A stretch of 60,000 nt of DNA, taken from Apostichopus japonicus. Its lineage: Eukaryota; Echinodermata; Holothuroidea; Aspidochirotida; Stichopodidae. The DNA is taken from positions 10,861,769 to 10,921,768 of the forward strand of contig NC_092572.1 of assembly GCF_037975245.1 (NCBI RefSeq), in the 5' to 3' direction. Position 1 is the stretch's first letter. The number at the start of each line of letters is the position of its first letter. Position numbers and translations under genes: made by a program. Positions 1 to 9,511 of this stretch are shown here, piece after piece. The notes under the pieces are model-generated. The model saw only the letters and a program-made list of their open reading frames with translations. It was not told the DNA's origin and ran no database searches.

Positions 1-292
1 AAGGTACACATGGTTACTGTGTAAAATACATATGGTTCCTGTGTAAGATACATATGGTTAATGTGTAAGATACACATGGTTACTGTGTAAAATACATATG
101 GTTCCAGTGTAAAATACATATGGTCCCTGTGTAAAATACATATGGTTCCTGTGTAAGATACATATGGTTCCTGTGTAAAATACACATGGTTACTGTCTAA
201 AATACATATGGTTCCTGTGTAAAATACACATGGTTCCTGTGTAAAATACATATGGTTCCAGTATACAATACATATGGTTCCTGTGTAAAACA
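1..292. repeat. 22-bp minisatellite (CATATGGTTCCTGTGTAAAATA)
   Basis: About 13 imperfect copies of a 22-bp unit beginning CATATGGTTCCTGTGT. Shorter blocks of the same unit recur at 29632-29718, 37430-37540, 48770-48870 and 54050-54150, always next to the B1a/B1b part of the array. The period is not a multiple of three, so the small open frames across it are not genes. Confidence 0.9.
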
Positions 293-561
293 ACTGCTAT
301 GCATCTTTGCACTTGTAGAGCAATTTGCCCATTTTGTGACAGGATACCAGATAAATTATCCCTGCATGCACATGGTATCAGAGAGAGAGAAAATCTTATC
401 TAATATTGCATATTTAAAATCATCTACATATTCATGAAATCTTTGAATGCAATTGGCATGTAACACAAGTGTACAAAATGACACCGAAAAACAGCATTTT
501 CCCTGACCAATATCAAACCAGAGATTTAAGGGTTTAATATGAAATATTGGAGAGGACAAAC

Positions 562-708
562 CTTTTTCTTTTTCGACAATGTCTTGTACTTCTCCGCCAA
601 GACCTGGCTTATCTTTGTCTGGGAGAAAGAAGGATGTTTGTCTTTCACCGATTTTTGTTTGGCGGAGTAGTACTTGATATACCAGGTCAATGGTTTCTTT
701 GGATACAG
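562..708 (-). CDS. UBTF: B1a exon: first half of HMG box 1, UBTF-like
   Basis: A 147-nt exon (49 codons, phase 0-0) bounded on the minus strand by acceptor CTACTTACAG and donor GTTTGT. The peptide starts LYPKKPLTWYIKYYSAKQ and ends in KTLSKKKK. It matches the start of UBF HMG box 1 (PKKPLTPY motif, an L..KY..L helix, then a basic KKK turn). This copy has W where the other array copies have P after PLT. It is open throughout. In this family HMG box 1 binds and bends DNA of the rRNA gene promoter. It lies downstream of the N and L exons of the same unit; no B1b exon is inside the window on this side. Confidence 0.72.
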
Positions 709-1009
709 CTGTAAGTAGATGAGAGATGCTAGGTTAAAACAAAGGATGGGAAAACATTCATATACCATTAATGATATCATAGAAAATTGAAAAACTAAGA
801 ATAATGGAGCAGTAGTTTTAAAGAACCTCTAAAATAAAGGATGGGAAAACATTCATATACCATTAATGATTGCTTCACAATAGCAAAACATGGAAAGAAC
901 ATACTACAGTTTAAAGATAAGAACAGTTATCATGTAAATGAAGAGGAAAATACACTGAAAACCCTGGCGTGCTTGGCATGAGTAAACTCCCCAAAGAAAA
1001 ATACTTCCT

Positions 1010-1200
1010 AAAGAACAATATTTCCTGAACTCCCTAAAGAAGGATAATCCCTAAAGAAGGATAATCCCTAAAGAACAATACTCCCTAAAGAACAATACTC
1101 CCTAAAGAATAATACTAGGTACCTAAAGAACTATGCTCCATGAACTCCCTAAAGAAATTTATTATTCCCTAAAGAAGAATACTCCCTAAAGAACAATAGA
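1010..1200. repeat. 17-bp minisatellite (CTCCCTAAAGAACAATA)
   Basis: About ten degenerate copies of CTCCCTAAAGAACAATA. The same block returns at 33140-33310, 39010-39235 and 50560-50790, in each case in the intron between the L exon and the B-box exons of the UBTF-like units. It is non-coding. Confidence 0.85.
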
Positions 1201-1587
1201 CAAAAGAAGAAATCCTTACGATCATCATCAACAGGTAAGAAAGTTCAAAGGATATAATGAAATGGGGCAACTGGTACAACCCACACCTACACAGTGCACC
1301 ACTTGTATCATTAAGCAATATAATATAAATAAACGAAGAAACTATTAGTTTTTCTTGATGGTGGAGTGAGGAATTTATTAATCATGTTTGTGTGTTAAAA
1401 CAATTGCTTCTGAAGCAACCAGGTATAGTGATGCCCACTACACCTGTACATTCTCAATATGAGTAGATCTTAAAAACTGATATTTTTGAATGTCATAAAT
1501 AGACCTTTAGAAAATCATACTGAACACATGTTCACCAATTCTGTTGGTTGTGTTCTCCTTTACATTCTACTTTTGCACACCACTTAC

Positions 1588-1667
1588 AGCACTCCGCTTT
1601 GGGTGGTATGTTAAGCTTTTAGCCAAATCAATGGCCTCTGTGACGATCTGGTCTTTTTCTTCCGAAT
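1588..1667 (-). pseudogene. UBTF: L exon (linker to HMG box 1), 7-bp deletion
   Basis: An 80-nt version of the L exon; intact copies (33697-33783, 51169-51255) have 87 nt. Acceptor CTTTTTAG and donor GTAAGT are kept. The missing 7 bp lie near the exon start, after the codons for IRKKKT, and shift the frame. The exon corresponds to the UBF stretch between the N-terminal domain and HMG box 1 (VRKFRTLTELI in vertebrates). Confidence 0.65.
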
Positions 1668-1694
1668 CTAAAAAGAACAAGACAAAGAACAAGA

Positions 1695-1885
1695 CATGAA
1701 CACAAAATATCAACGCAGAATACATCAAATATCAGTGCAGAATATATTAAATATCTACACAAAATATCAATGCAGAATACATCAAATATCAGTGCAGAAT
1801 ACATTAAATATCAACTCAGAATACACAAAATATCGATGCAGAATACACAAAATATCAACGCAGAATACAAAAAATATCAAAGCAG
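1695..1885. repeat. 22-bp minisatellite (CACAAAATATCAACGCAGAATA)
   Basis: Eight to nine imperfect copies of CACAAAATATCAACGCAGAA plus TA. It accompanies nearly every L exon of the array (33815-33950, 39740-39860, 40945-41055 and later units, 51285-51415), sitting upstream of L on the minus strand. The open frame across it is a by-product of the repeat. Confidence 0.9.
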
Positions 1886-2173
1886 CATAATGCATTTCTA
1901 TCTGGATCAAGAATCATGCTAATGTGTATGCACAATAAAATGGTAGTCATCAGGGATCCAATTTCTGTGACAACAACCAAAAACAGCTTTGGTGATAATC
2001 TGTCCAGGTGTTTGACCCAGGAGCTTCCTAAAACCTACCTTGTTTGATCCCTCCCATCCTCCCTACCTCTGCCTCCCTCTCCCCTCTCTTCCAGCTGTTG
2101 TCTAGACTCTCTTCACAACTTCATAGAATAGTGGATACATCTTGTCAACAAAGCTATACCCATATCTACTTAC

Positions 2174-2343
2174 ATCAGCTTGTATTGACTCCCACTCCTG
2201 CTGACACTCTTCGGGTGTGAATGCCACCATCTCCCACTTGACCTTGGAAATGGTGGACTTATAAAAACCAGTGTCTCTAGTAGGGAGTTGCTCTAAGAGG
2301 TTATTAACAAGAGTTACTCTGTCGTCCATCTGGAAATGGGTGT
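2174..2343 (-). CDS. UBTF: N exon (type II): UBF N-terminal domain
   Basis: A minus-strand exon with acceptor CTGTCACCAG and donor GTAAGT (GAT|GTAAGT), 170 nt. Two leading bases are followed by codons for a peptide starting MDDRVTLVNNLLEQLP and containing SKVKWEMVAFTPEECQQEW. It aligns with the UBF N-terminal domain (EDMLTLLECMKNNLP, then WEKVAF..FSPE.C...W). Compared with the array copies it lacks three codons (HQF) before TPEEC; the frame is kept. In vertebrate UBF this region mediates dimerisation. The ATG is internal to the exon because the open frame continues to the acceptor. Confidence 0.7.
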
Positions 2344-2542
2344 CTGGTGACAGACAATGTAATATTTTATTGAAGAGAAAAATATTCCACACTGCTAGAT
2401 TAAAAACCCATCTCAATATCATGCCCCTAACTTGATATACATGTTTGATTGAATGTGACCATTTTTGACTGGCAAACCCTCAACTACTCCAGGAAGTTGG
2501 ATCACATCAGGGGGCCTGTGATGCCATCTTGGCAAATGCTCT

Positions 2543-2808
2543 TTGGAACCTTTATGAAGGCTATTATATCTTCTTGTTGATTTATCCTCCAAACCTGATT
2601 CATATGAATATTTGCATAGCTGTCAAAGTTCTCTGTTCTTAGAATTTCATCAAAATACTGTACATCTTTTTGTAGAAATAACAAGTGAATAAATTATTGA
2701 GATAATATTAAGAAACAGAATGCAAAAGTGCTTTGTGGTTTCCATGATGTAACATGAGTAGTTTTCTTCATAAATCTGATGTAATGTTTAGTGAGGGTGT
2801 AAATGTTT
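2543..2808 (-). other. Sequence bordering the left unit, no assigned gene
   Basis: Not shared with the array. A minus-strand open stretch (about 2555-2684) contains DVQYFDEILRTENFD and could be an exon: it has a weak acceptor (CTACAAAAAG) and a possible donor after ATGAATCAG. I do not recognise it. Confidence 0.25.
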
Positions 2809-3463
2809 ACAAAGTTTTGACAATTTGACCCCTGGTGACCCCAAATGACCTTTGCCCTCCACCAAAAACAACAGGCTTCTTTTCAACAATGTGGTACCCT
2901 TACACACTTAGTATGAGGTCTGCCCGTGATTCCTTTCTTGAGGTATCGTGCTTACAAGATTTCACAATTTGACCACTGGTGACCCCAAATGACCTTTGAC
3001 CTCCGCCAAAAACGATACACTTTTTTACTCAATGTGGTACTTCTACACACTAACTATGAAGTTTGTCCAACCTTCCCTTCTTGAGATATCACGTTTTACA
3101 AGGTTTTCACAATTTGACCCCTGGTGACCCCAATGACCTTTGACCTCCACCAAAAACAATAGGCTGCTTGTACACCATAAGGTACTTTTAAACATTAAAT
3201 ATGAATTGGTCTGACCTTTCCTTCTTGAGATTTTGTGTTAACAAGTTTTCACAATTTACCCCTGGTGACCCCAAATGACCTTTGACCTTCACCAAAAACC
3301 ATAGGCTTCTTGTACATAATGTTGTACTCTTGAAGTTGATCCGACCTTCCTGTCTTGAGATATTGTGTTTACTGTACAAGGTTTTCACAATTTGACCCCT
3401 GGTGACCCCAAATGTCCATTGACCTCTACCAAAAACAATAGGCTTCTTGTACTTAATATGGTA

Positions 3464-4386
3464 CTGTGACAGGTATGAATTATGCCCCCTACAAAAAAAC
3501 TTGTCATTTTCGAAGTGGCAGTATTATCGTCATTTATACGACTGTGTTCGCATCGATTCAGGTTGTCAGAAGTTAGCAGATTCCAATCTGTCAGTTTGTT
3601 TACTGCGGGGGATGGGCACGCTGCTGGTTGAGAATACAGCAACGCCATTTTACAAGATATAATTTATATTTGTCTGTCTACTCTCTCCCCTCCAGGTATG
3701 TACATCATGTATTAATTTTACCTTTTATGATTACAAACGATAAATGACTCCTCAGCGGTCATTCTTTGATTACATAAAGCAGGCTTGTTGCCATATTCAC
3801 AATGATTATAAAGTTAGTTTTCTTCATAGTTACGGCCAGGCTGTTGGCAATACGTTGACCATACGTCCATGTGATAGCATATTATGTTGGCAAGGCTGTA
3901 CTGTTAATACAGAGTCTATTAGCGTAGGTTTGACAGCTGTAGGCATGGTCTGTATTATAATGTGTGTTAGGTAGCAGTTGCTCTAGGTTTTATGCATTTG
4001 TGTAACAGTACGTAGTGCATAGGGAAGTGTGGTAAGCAAATGAATAGGGTTGAATCATACAAATTGTATAAGGAGCCTCACCTCAAGGAGTGATCATATA
4101 GTTGATCATTGTGCTGTTGATTGAGTATAAATATTGTTATGTAAAGAAGTAAGGACACTCATTCACTTATTTGTCCAACTGTTCAGTAAGAGACATGTAA
4201 ATACAGGTCTACATTAATTACACAAGAGAGGCATCAAGTCTCTACTGTAGGTGAAGTGCTACATCTTAAAGTTGTTACAGGGTTAATGTTAAATTGTTAT
4301 GTGTACGGAGAATACAGCAACGCCATTTTACAAGATATAATTTATATTTGTCTGTCTACTCTCTCCCCTCCAGGGGACGGTAACAG
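3464..4386. mobile_element. 923-bp TA-flanked non-autonomous insertion in the satellite
   Basis: The satellite reads ATGG-TA at 3462-3463 and resumes TA-CTTCTACACAC at 4387. An uninterrupted copy at 3040 reads GGTACTTCTACACAC, so a TA target was duplicated. The ends are short and imperfectly inverted: CTGTGACAGG at the left and CTGTTACCGT read inward from the right. There is no transposase reading frame. This fits a Tc1/mariner-superfamily-like non-autonomous element; the class is inferred from the TA duplication only. Confidence 0.65.
3630..4374. repeat. 67-bp direct repeat pair inside the TA element
   Basis: 3630-3696 and 4308-4374 are identical as far as I can read, beginning GAGAATACAGCAACGCC and ending CTCTCTCCCCTCCAGG. 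They enclose about 610 bp. They may be an internal duplication of the element or a trace of a second insertion. Confidence 0.8.
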
Positions 4387-4455
4387 TACTTCTACACACT
4401 AAATATGAAATTTGTGTGACGTTCCCTTCTTGAGATATCGTGTTTACAAGCTGGG

Positions 4456-4984
4456 CATCACAAACGCACTTACACACACACCCATACGCCATCATGAATG
4501 CATAGGTTACGATTATCATCGAAACCAAAAATTCATATCTTTACAATACAAACTGCTATGAGCATGTGGTTTTCACAGTTAGATTGAGACTTTTTTTTAG
4601 CATTTTTCTTCAGCAATCTACTTAAGCCACCAGAATATTCTTTTAAATTCTATTACGAAGCAGATAAAGCCTTAAATTGTAAAATTCAGGTTATTAATAT
4701 CCTAATATACATTGAGTATGGTATGTCTAAATCATGGCTATTAAAAGCTCCAGTAAAATGTGGTGTTTAAGATGATTGATTGATATGTGGGGGGATGGGT
4801 GGGGGGAGGTGACAACAACACAGTGGTGGTGCATTCATCAATTCTTCCTGAAGAAATTATGTGAGTTGGCTTATCCTGAATGTTTTTTTTTAAACATTAT
4901 TGATCATTTTGCATGACATCCCATGCTGTCCAATGTGAGTAGCGAAGGGTTCAACTGCTAATCGTAACTTGCAGTTCATATGTC
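4456..4984. other. Unassigned AT-rich spacer
   Basis: No open frame, splice-bounded exon or repeat is recognisable. A G-rich run (4789-4812) is the only compositional feature. Confidence 0.5.
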
Positions 4985-6095
4985 AAGAATTTGTAAAGAA
5001 ATGATGAGGTGTTAACACTCAGCAATATCACCTTTACAAGGGCTTAATGTCTGCATCGGGAGTCACAATTAAAAGAAAAACACCATACAATTAAAAGCTA
5101 AGAAAAGGTATAAAAAATAAATTAAAAGGAATAATTTAATTAGCAGAGATGATCATTTACGCACCAACTTGTTGGACCTTGGCAGCCCCTTCTTCCCCAT
5201 CATCACTGGGGTCATGACTTCTTTTGCGACCTGTAAGAGAACATCCATTTAATAAATTGATTCTGAAGGGATAATTTCTTGGACACTATAATCTGTCGTT
5301 CATATCATTTCATTTTCTGATCTTGTTTATACTTTGAGCAATTTTACAGTTGGTGTGGATTGAAATTCATAACACAATAATATTCCAAACATTTAAACCA
5401 ATCTGACTTTTCCCTTTTTCAGATAGCCTATGTGGTGTCACAAGAAAATGCCCAAAGCAAAATACAGCACTAATTGTTTTTCTTCCTTTTAGTTATCATA
5501 ATTATGCCGTTGAAGATAATTTCATGTTTATACTGGCTTCTGCTAGAAGAGTTAGAAGCACCTTGTGGTACGAGGAGTGACCCTCATGAAACAGCAAGTA
5601 TTGGGTGTGATATCCTCTCAATATCTGCATGAGCTAGTTAGTCAAGTCACCATTCACTGAACCTGGCAAAGTATTACGGGTGAAAAGTATGGAATTTGGA
5701 TTTTCTTTTAAGGTACTGTAGTAGGTCCACTGTTGAGCTACAAATGAGACAAACCTACCCAGATTCACCCAGTTATTGTACATTTGTTGATTACACTGCA
5801 ATAACTATTAAGAACTACATAAGTCTTTATTAGTTATTTCTGATCCTATCATTTTGATTAGTTTACATACTCAGGGCAAATATTTCAAATATTTTTTCTG
5901 GTTATCCCTCAGACAACCAAGTCTTACCTTGTGGTTGTAAACAACATGTAGCAAACCAACAAAGAAAGACCAATATGTTACATTCATTGTAGGAGAGATT
6001 GAGTGTAGGTTTGCTTAATAGAACACCAGCATTGGGGGAGGGGGGTTTCATAGTCCTACCTGTATTTGTGTTTCAACTCAGTATCTCCAAAGTGA
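4985..6095 (-). repeat. Low-copy segment, copy 1 (MITE-free)
   Basis: Shares long colinear identity with copy 2 (6096-7600) and copy 3 (59078-60000). It carries the terminal exon 5157-5230 and a conserved block at 5510-5670. At 5671-5680 it reads GTATTACGGG where copy 2 carries the 369-bp MITE, so it is the empty (or precisely excised) version. A second conserved stretch of unknown function, 5680-6095, matches 7167-7600. Confidence 0.85.
5157..5230 (-). CDS. Short C-terminal exon, copy 1 (unknown gene)
   Basis: On the minus strand the acceptor TCTCTTACAG is followed by two bases and 23 codons, starting RKRSHDPSDDGEEGAAK and ending in VGA, then TAA (5157-5159). Three paralogous copies (also 6291-6361 and 59296-59372) differ in the middle by in-frame indels and substitutions yet all keep acceptor, frame and stop. 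That is good evidence for a real last exon. It is short, acidic and charged. Its position beside UBTF-like units suggests it could be the tail of that gene family (UBF ends in an acidic tail), but this is inference only. Confidence 0.5.
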
Positions 6096-6290
6096 TTTTA
6101 GTTGCGAGTTGAATCGCGTGTTGAATCGCGCAGATGTGACCCGGGCTTAAAGAATTTGTATAGAAATGATGTGGTGTGAACACTCAGCAATATCACCTTT
6201 ACAATTAAAAGAAAAACACCAAACAATTGAACTCCAAGACAAAGATATAAAACAAATAAAAGGAATAATTTAATTAGCAGAGATGATCAT

Positions 6291-6361
6291 TTACACACCA
6301 ACCTTTTGGACCTTGGCAGCCCCTTCTTCTCCAACATCAGTTGGGTGACTTCTTTTGCGAC
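6291..6361 (-). CDS. Short C-terminal exon, copy 2 (unknown gene)
   Basis: Same architecture as 5157-5230: acceptor CTCTTACAG, two bases, 22 codons starting RKRSHPTDVGEEGAAK and ending VGV, then TAA. One codon shorter than copy 1, with all indels in frame. Confidence 0.5.
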
Positions 6362-6797
6362 CTGTAAGAGAACATCCATTATAAATTGATTCTGAAGGGA
6401 TACTTTCTTGGACACTAAAATCTGTCGTTCATATCATTTTATTTTCTGATCTTGTTTATACTTTGAGCAATTTTACAGTTGGTGTGGATTGAAATTCATA
6501 ACACAATAATTTTCCAAACATTTAAACCAATCTGACTTTTTCAGATACGTGGTGTCACAATGAAATGCCCTAAGCAAAATACAACACCGAATGTTTTCTC
6601 TTCCTTTAGATAATCATACTAAATGCCTTTGAAGTTAATTTCATGTTTATACTGGCTTCTGCTAGAAGAGTTAGAAGCACCTTGTCGTACGAGGAGTGAC
6701 CCTCATGAAACAGCAAGTATTGGGTGTGATATCCTCTCAATATCTGCATGCGCTACTGTAGTTAGTCAAGTCACCATTCACTGTACCTGGCAAAGTA

Positions 6798-7166
6798 TTA
6801 AAGGCATTGAAGACTCGCCCCAAACCGTGTGCCGCGCTCTGAATATGTTAACTTTCTGATGCTTGCAAGGGAAGTTTTCTTCTTGTCGCTACAAAATGCA
6901 GACAGTAATGAAACGTGATACCTTGTTATCTCTTATCAAGACCTGAGATGTCCATCGCTGCTATGAACACTGTGTTGTGGGTATTGACCGTAGCTGTATG
7001 TACTGACTTTACACTAGTGTCCAATTACCAACGGTAGCAAGCTGTGTGTGTATTTTCTGGGATCGATGGTGGTGTCTATAACACTTCTGTTACACCTCAT
7101 TCGAAACTAGGTCAGATTACCAGCATTATAGACGTTTCTTTTTGCGCAAGTCTTCACACCCTTTAA
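6798..7166. mobile_element. TTAA-flanked MITE, 369 bp, complete
   Basis: Left end TTAAAGGCATTGAAGACTCG and right end, read inward, TTAAAGGGTGTGAAGACTTG form an inverted pair of about 23 bp with few mismatches. The TTAA at each end and the empty site in copy 1 (TTAC at 5673-5676) fit a piggyBac-type TTAA target. No coding capacity. Its right-hand ~240 bp, ending CACAACCTTTAA, recur within the UBTF-like array at 28152-28394, 28752-28994, 34671-34908 and 36612-36844, with shorter pieces at 48058-48125 and 53347-53411. Confidence 0.7.
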
Positions 7167-7825
7167 GGGTGAAAAGTATGGAATTTGGATTTTATTTTAA
7201 GGTACTGTAGTAGGTCCACTGTTGAGCTACAAATGAGACAAACCTACCCAGATTCACCCAGTTATTGAACATTTGTTGATTACACTGCAATAACTATTAA
7301 GAATTACATAAGTCTTTGTTAGTTATTTCTGATCCTATCATTTTGATTACCTGTAGTTTACATACTCAGGGCAAATATTTCAAAGACTTTTTTCTGGTTA
7401 TCCCTCAGACAACCAAGTCTTACCTTGTGGTTGTAAACAACATGTAGCAAACCAACAAAGAAAGACCAATATGTTACATTCATTGTAGGAGAGATAGAGA
7501 TTGAGTGTAGGTTTGCTTAATAGAACACCAGCATTGGGGGAGGGGGATTTCATAGTCCTACCTGTATTTGTGTTTCAACTCAGTATCTCCAAAGTGACGA
7601 ATGGCAACAATTTCTTATTTACCTGATTTGAGGTATTTAAGCTACAATGCACTCTTTATTGAGGTAAAGTAAACAACCAGCTATCCGCCAGACGAACTCC
7701 AAACGCTGATTTGGGTTTTACAAACAGAAAGTTGGTAGTCTCGGATGACCTATATAAAGTTTGCCCTGCATGCTGGAACACATTGCTTTGATAGTTTAGT
7801 AGCCTACTGTCTTACAACCACAGAG

Positions 7826-7857
7826 CATCAGTGATTTGCCATGGCAAATCACTGATG
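7826..7857. repeat. 32-bp perfect palindrome
   Basis: Half-site CATCAGTGATTTGCCA followed directly by its exact reverse complement, with no spacer, centred on CCATGG. Could extrude as a cruciform or be a transposon joint. Confidence 0.9.
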
Positions 7858-8634
7858 TTTGCTTTCAGACGATTCTGGCTAATTTTGTATTGATACTGAA
7901 GGTGGAGAGCTGATTGTCGCATCTGTATTGATCATCATTTTTGCATAATTTATAACAATGGATTGATCAGGTTTGGTTACTGACTTACTGTCTCTACACT
8001 TGGACTCCTGCCAGGCGAAAGTGTGGTAGGCCTATATTAGATACATAAATGTGTACAGTGTGTATGTATGTGTACGTATACCTATTTACTCATTTTGTGA
8101 GATAACGACCAATTGCAGATCAGACTCGGTCTCAGCTCAGTATTGGACACAATGGGCCAGGAGGGGGTTGGGGATGCAGTCAATGGAAAATACATTTCTG
8201 AGCCAGAGACAAACTGAGATGGGTCTTGTTCATAGTGGCAATTAAGTAATAGCATTGCCTAACTTAAGTAAGTTGCAGTTGGCTTGATAGATTTAGCCAA
8301 GAAAAAAATAAATTTCATCAATTATAAGGAGAGTACAATAGGCCTACTCGATGCCAGTTATTTGTGAAGGATCCTCAACCCTAGTATTGTGAATACAGAG
8401 CTACAATCGCACCCAGCAAACTGCACGTTTTTTCGTAGATTTTTGTAGCAGATAAAACTTGTTAAGATCCTCTACAAAAACGTAAATGTAGGGTTATAGT
8501 ACACCCTGTGTCCTGAGAACCTGCAAAGCCTGATTGAAGACCTCATAAATACTTGTAAAGTTGTATAGAAACAAAAGCTTCGGTTCTCACATTTGTCATA
8601 TTTGTTTGAGGCAAAGACAAGAATCTTAAGAGTT

Positions 8635-8654
8635 GATTGACCCATGGGTCAATC
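8635..8654. repeat. 20-bp perfect palindrome
   Basis: GATTGACCCATGGGTCAATC is its own reverse complement. A related GGGTCGA motif occurs twice within the next 45 bp. Confidence 0.85.
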
Positions 8655-8862
8655 CATGCCAAATCAACAGATTTTTGGGTCGATCCCATGTCGACCCTCT
8701 CAGAATCACCTGAAATTGATATGGTGTCTTGCCATATGTCTCAAAGGATGAAATTGGGCCCCCCCCCCAAAAAAAACTTTTTGGTTGCTAGGATATGGCC
8801 CCGCCTAGCAACCAAATCCAGATAGCAGTTTAAGAGCCCTAAATTTGTGTCAAGTTTGGAGG

Positions 8863-9503
8863 CAAGGGCGGCGGAAGCACTTTTAATCTGGGGGGGCACC
8901 GACATCAAAGGGCACTTTGCAGAAATTCGATTGGACTGATGCAGCCTTATATTTAGTACCCTTTATAACTCTTATTGTATTATCTTATTTGCGTATACAC
9001 ATCACTCCCCCCCCCCCCCTTTCAAGGAAAATATGCATACTGGCACTGCAATATACAATGTGCAAATTGGGAAACAAGGAACAAATTTTCTTTTGAGACA
9101 AAATGAGGTGAAATTATGCTAGTTGCTAATGTAGGAATATTTCAAATTAGAGTTTATTTCTTGTTAATATCTTAACAATTTTTTCCCATTCGAAATAGCT
9201 TTGAGTTTGACCCACAGAAATTCATTAAAAGTCAGGGGCGTAGCCAGGATTTGCAAAGTTTTATGCACGACTATCTGAGCGGAGCGCCACCATCGGTTGG
9301 CGCGGAGCGCACAAGAAAATTTTTTGTTTTACAAACCCCTCAGATGGCCGGAAAGGGCCCTTCCCGAGTGTTCATTCTGGTTCCCTGGCCTCTTGCTAAC
9401 TTGAGACACCTCAATTTTTATGTAGAAAAAGGGCACATTTTTAACCTGAGGAAAAGTGGGGGGGCACATGCCCCCTGTGCCCCCCCCGGTTCCGCCGCCC
9501 TTG
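8863..9503. mobile_element. hAT-like non-autonomous element, 641 bp, 8-bp TSD
   Basis: Flanked by the direct repeat TTTGGAGG at 8855-8862 and 9504-9511. The ends are inverted: CAAGGGCGGCGGAAGC at the left and CAAGGGCGGCGGAACC read inward from the right, each followed by a G run and CAC. An 8-bp duplication is characteristic of hAT transposons. There is no transposase; the 98-codon frame inside is low-complexity. CAGGGGCGTAGCCAGG at 9233 resembles another hAT end and may mark a nested insertion. Confidence 0.75.
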
Positions 9504-9511
9504 TTTGGAGG

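Larger units (their letters stand above)
1..2542 (-). repeat. UBTF: Left UBTF-like repeat unit (N-L-B1a order on minus strand)
   Basis: This block is homologous, almost base for base over long stretches, to units of the main array (for example 48800-52210). Read on the minus strand it gives N exon (2174-2343), L exon (1588-1667) and B1a exon (562-708), the order of the N-terminal half of UBF. It holds no B2a exon: the intron fragment at 780-835 runs directly into a different intron piece. The L exon has a 7-bp deletion, so this copy is probably not functional. Homology to the array stops near 2542, where the array continues with AATCAGTGATCAGGGC but this copy changes to unrelated sequence. 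Confidence 0.8.
2809..4455. repeat. ~143-bp tandem satellite, 5 copies plus a split sixth
   Basis: Copies start at about 2820, 2966, 3111, 3251 and 3388 with CAATTTGACCCCTGGTGACC. They run through CAATGTGGTACTTCTACACAC to a TTCCTTCTTGAGATATCG end. Spacing is 137-146 bp. The last copy is interrupted at a TA by the element at 3464-4386 and resumes at 4387-4455. Three copies contain TGACCTTTGACCT (2990-3002, 3134-3146, 3276-3288), which is a perfect DR1 (AGGTCA, one base, AGGTCA) on the other strand. Confidence 0.9.
6096..7600 (-). repeat. Low-copy segment, copy 2 (with MITE)
   Basis: Tandem with copy 1. It starts at a junction reading GTGATTTTAGTTGCGAGTTG, also present at 59099, so copies 2 and 3 share a longer left end. 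It contains terminal exon 6291-6361, a conserved block at 6620-6797 that is open on both strands, the MITE 6798-7166, and 7167-7600 matching 5680-6095. The minus-strand frame of the conserved block (HEGHSSYDKVLLTLLAEAS) is open in both copies but has no convincing donor. Confidence 0.85.
7601..8862. other. Unassigned region with two perfect palindromes
   Basis: No supported exon. It holds the 32-bp palindrome 7826-7857 and the 20-bp palindrome 8635-8654. The stretch 8635-8830 (GGGTCAATCCATGCC, then a C/A-rich run) has the look of a dispersed repeat end, but no partner is in the window. Confidence 0.5.

Noticed and set aside
1-292. CRISPR-like regular repeats
   Set aside because: Direct tandem 22-bp units without unique spacers, in a eukaryotic context.
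252-437. Repeated 61-codon plus-strand frame (also 29678 and 48838) and the 67-codon minus frames overlapping it (356-559, 29782-29985)
   Set aside because: They run through the 22-bp minisatellite and B1a-B1b intron. They recur only because the units are recent duplicates, and no splice or domain evidence supports them. RFHEYVDDFKYAIL was considered as box 1 second half but the phase does not fit; B1b at 29233 fits.
526-561. Extension of B1a as single-exon frames (84 codons, intron-encoded ends)
   Set aside because: The open frames run past a good acceptor and donor. Homology to UBF stops exactly at those borders.
780-835. Exon beginning AGGTTCTTTAAAACTACTGC after an ATATTTTAG acceptor on the minus strand
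   Set aside because: Repeated in every B2a unit and preceded by a fair acceptor, but it has no donor in any frame and no HMG box similarity. Treated as intron.
4789-4812. G-quadruplex
   Set aside because: G runs are present but do not form four separated runs of three within the usual loop limits.
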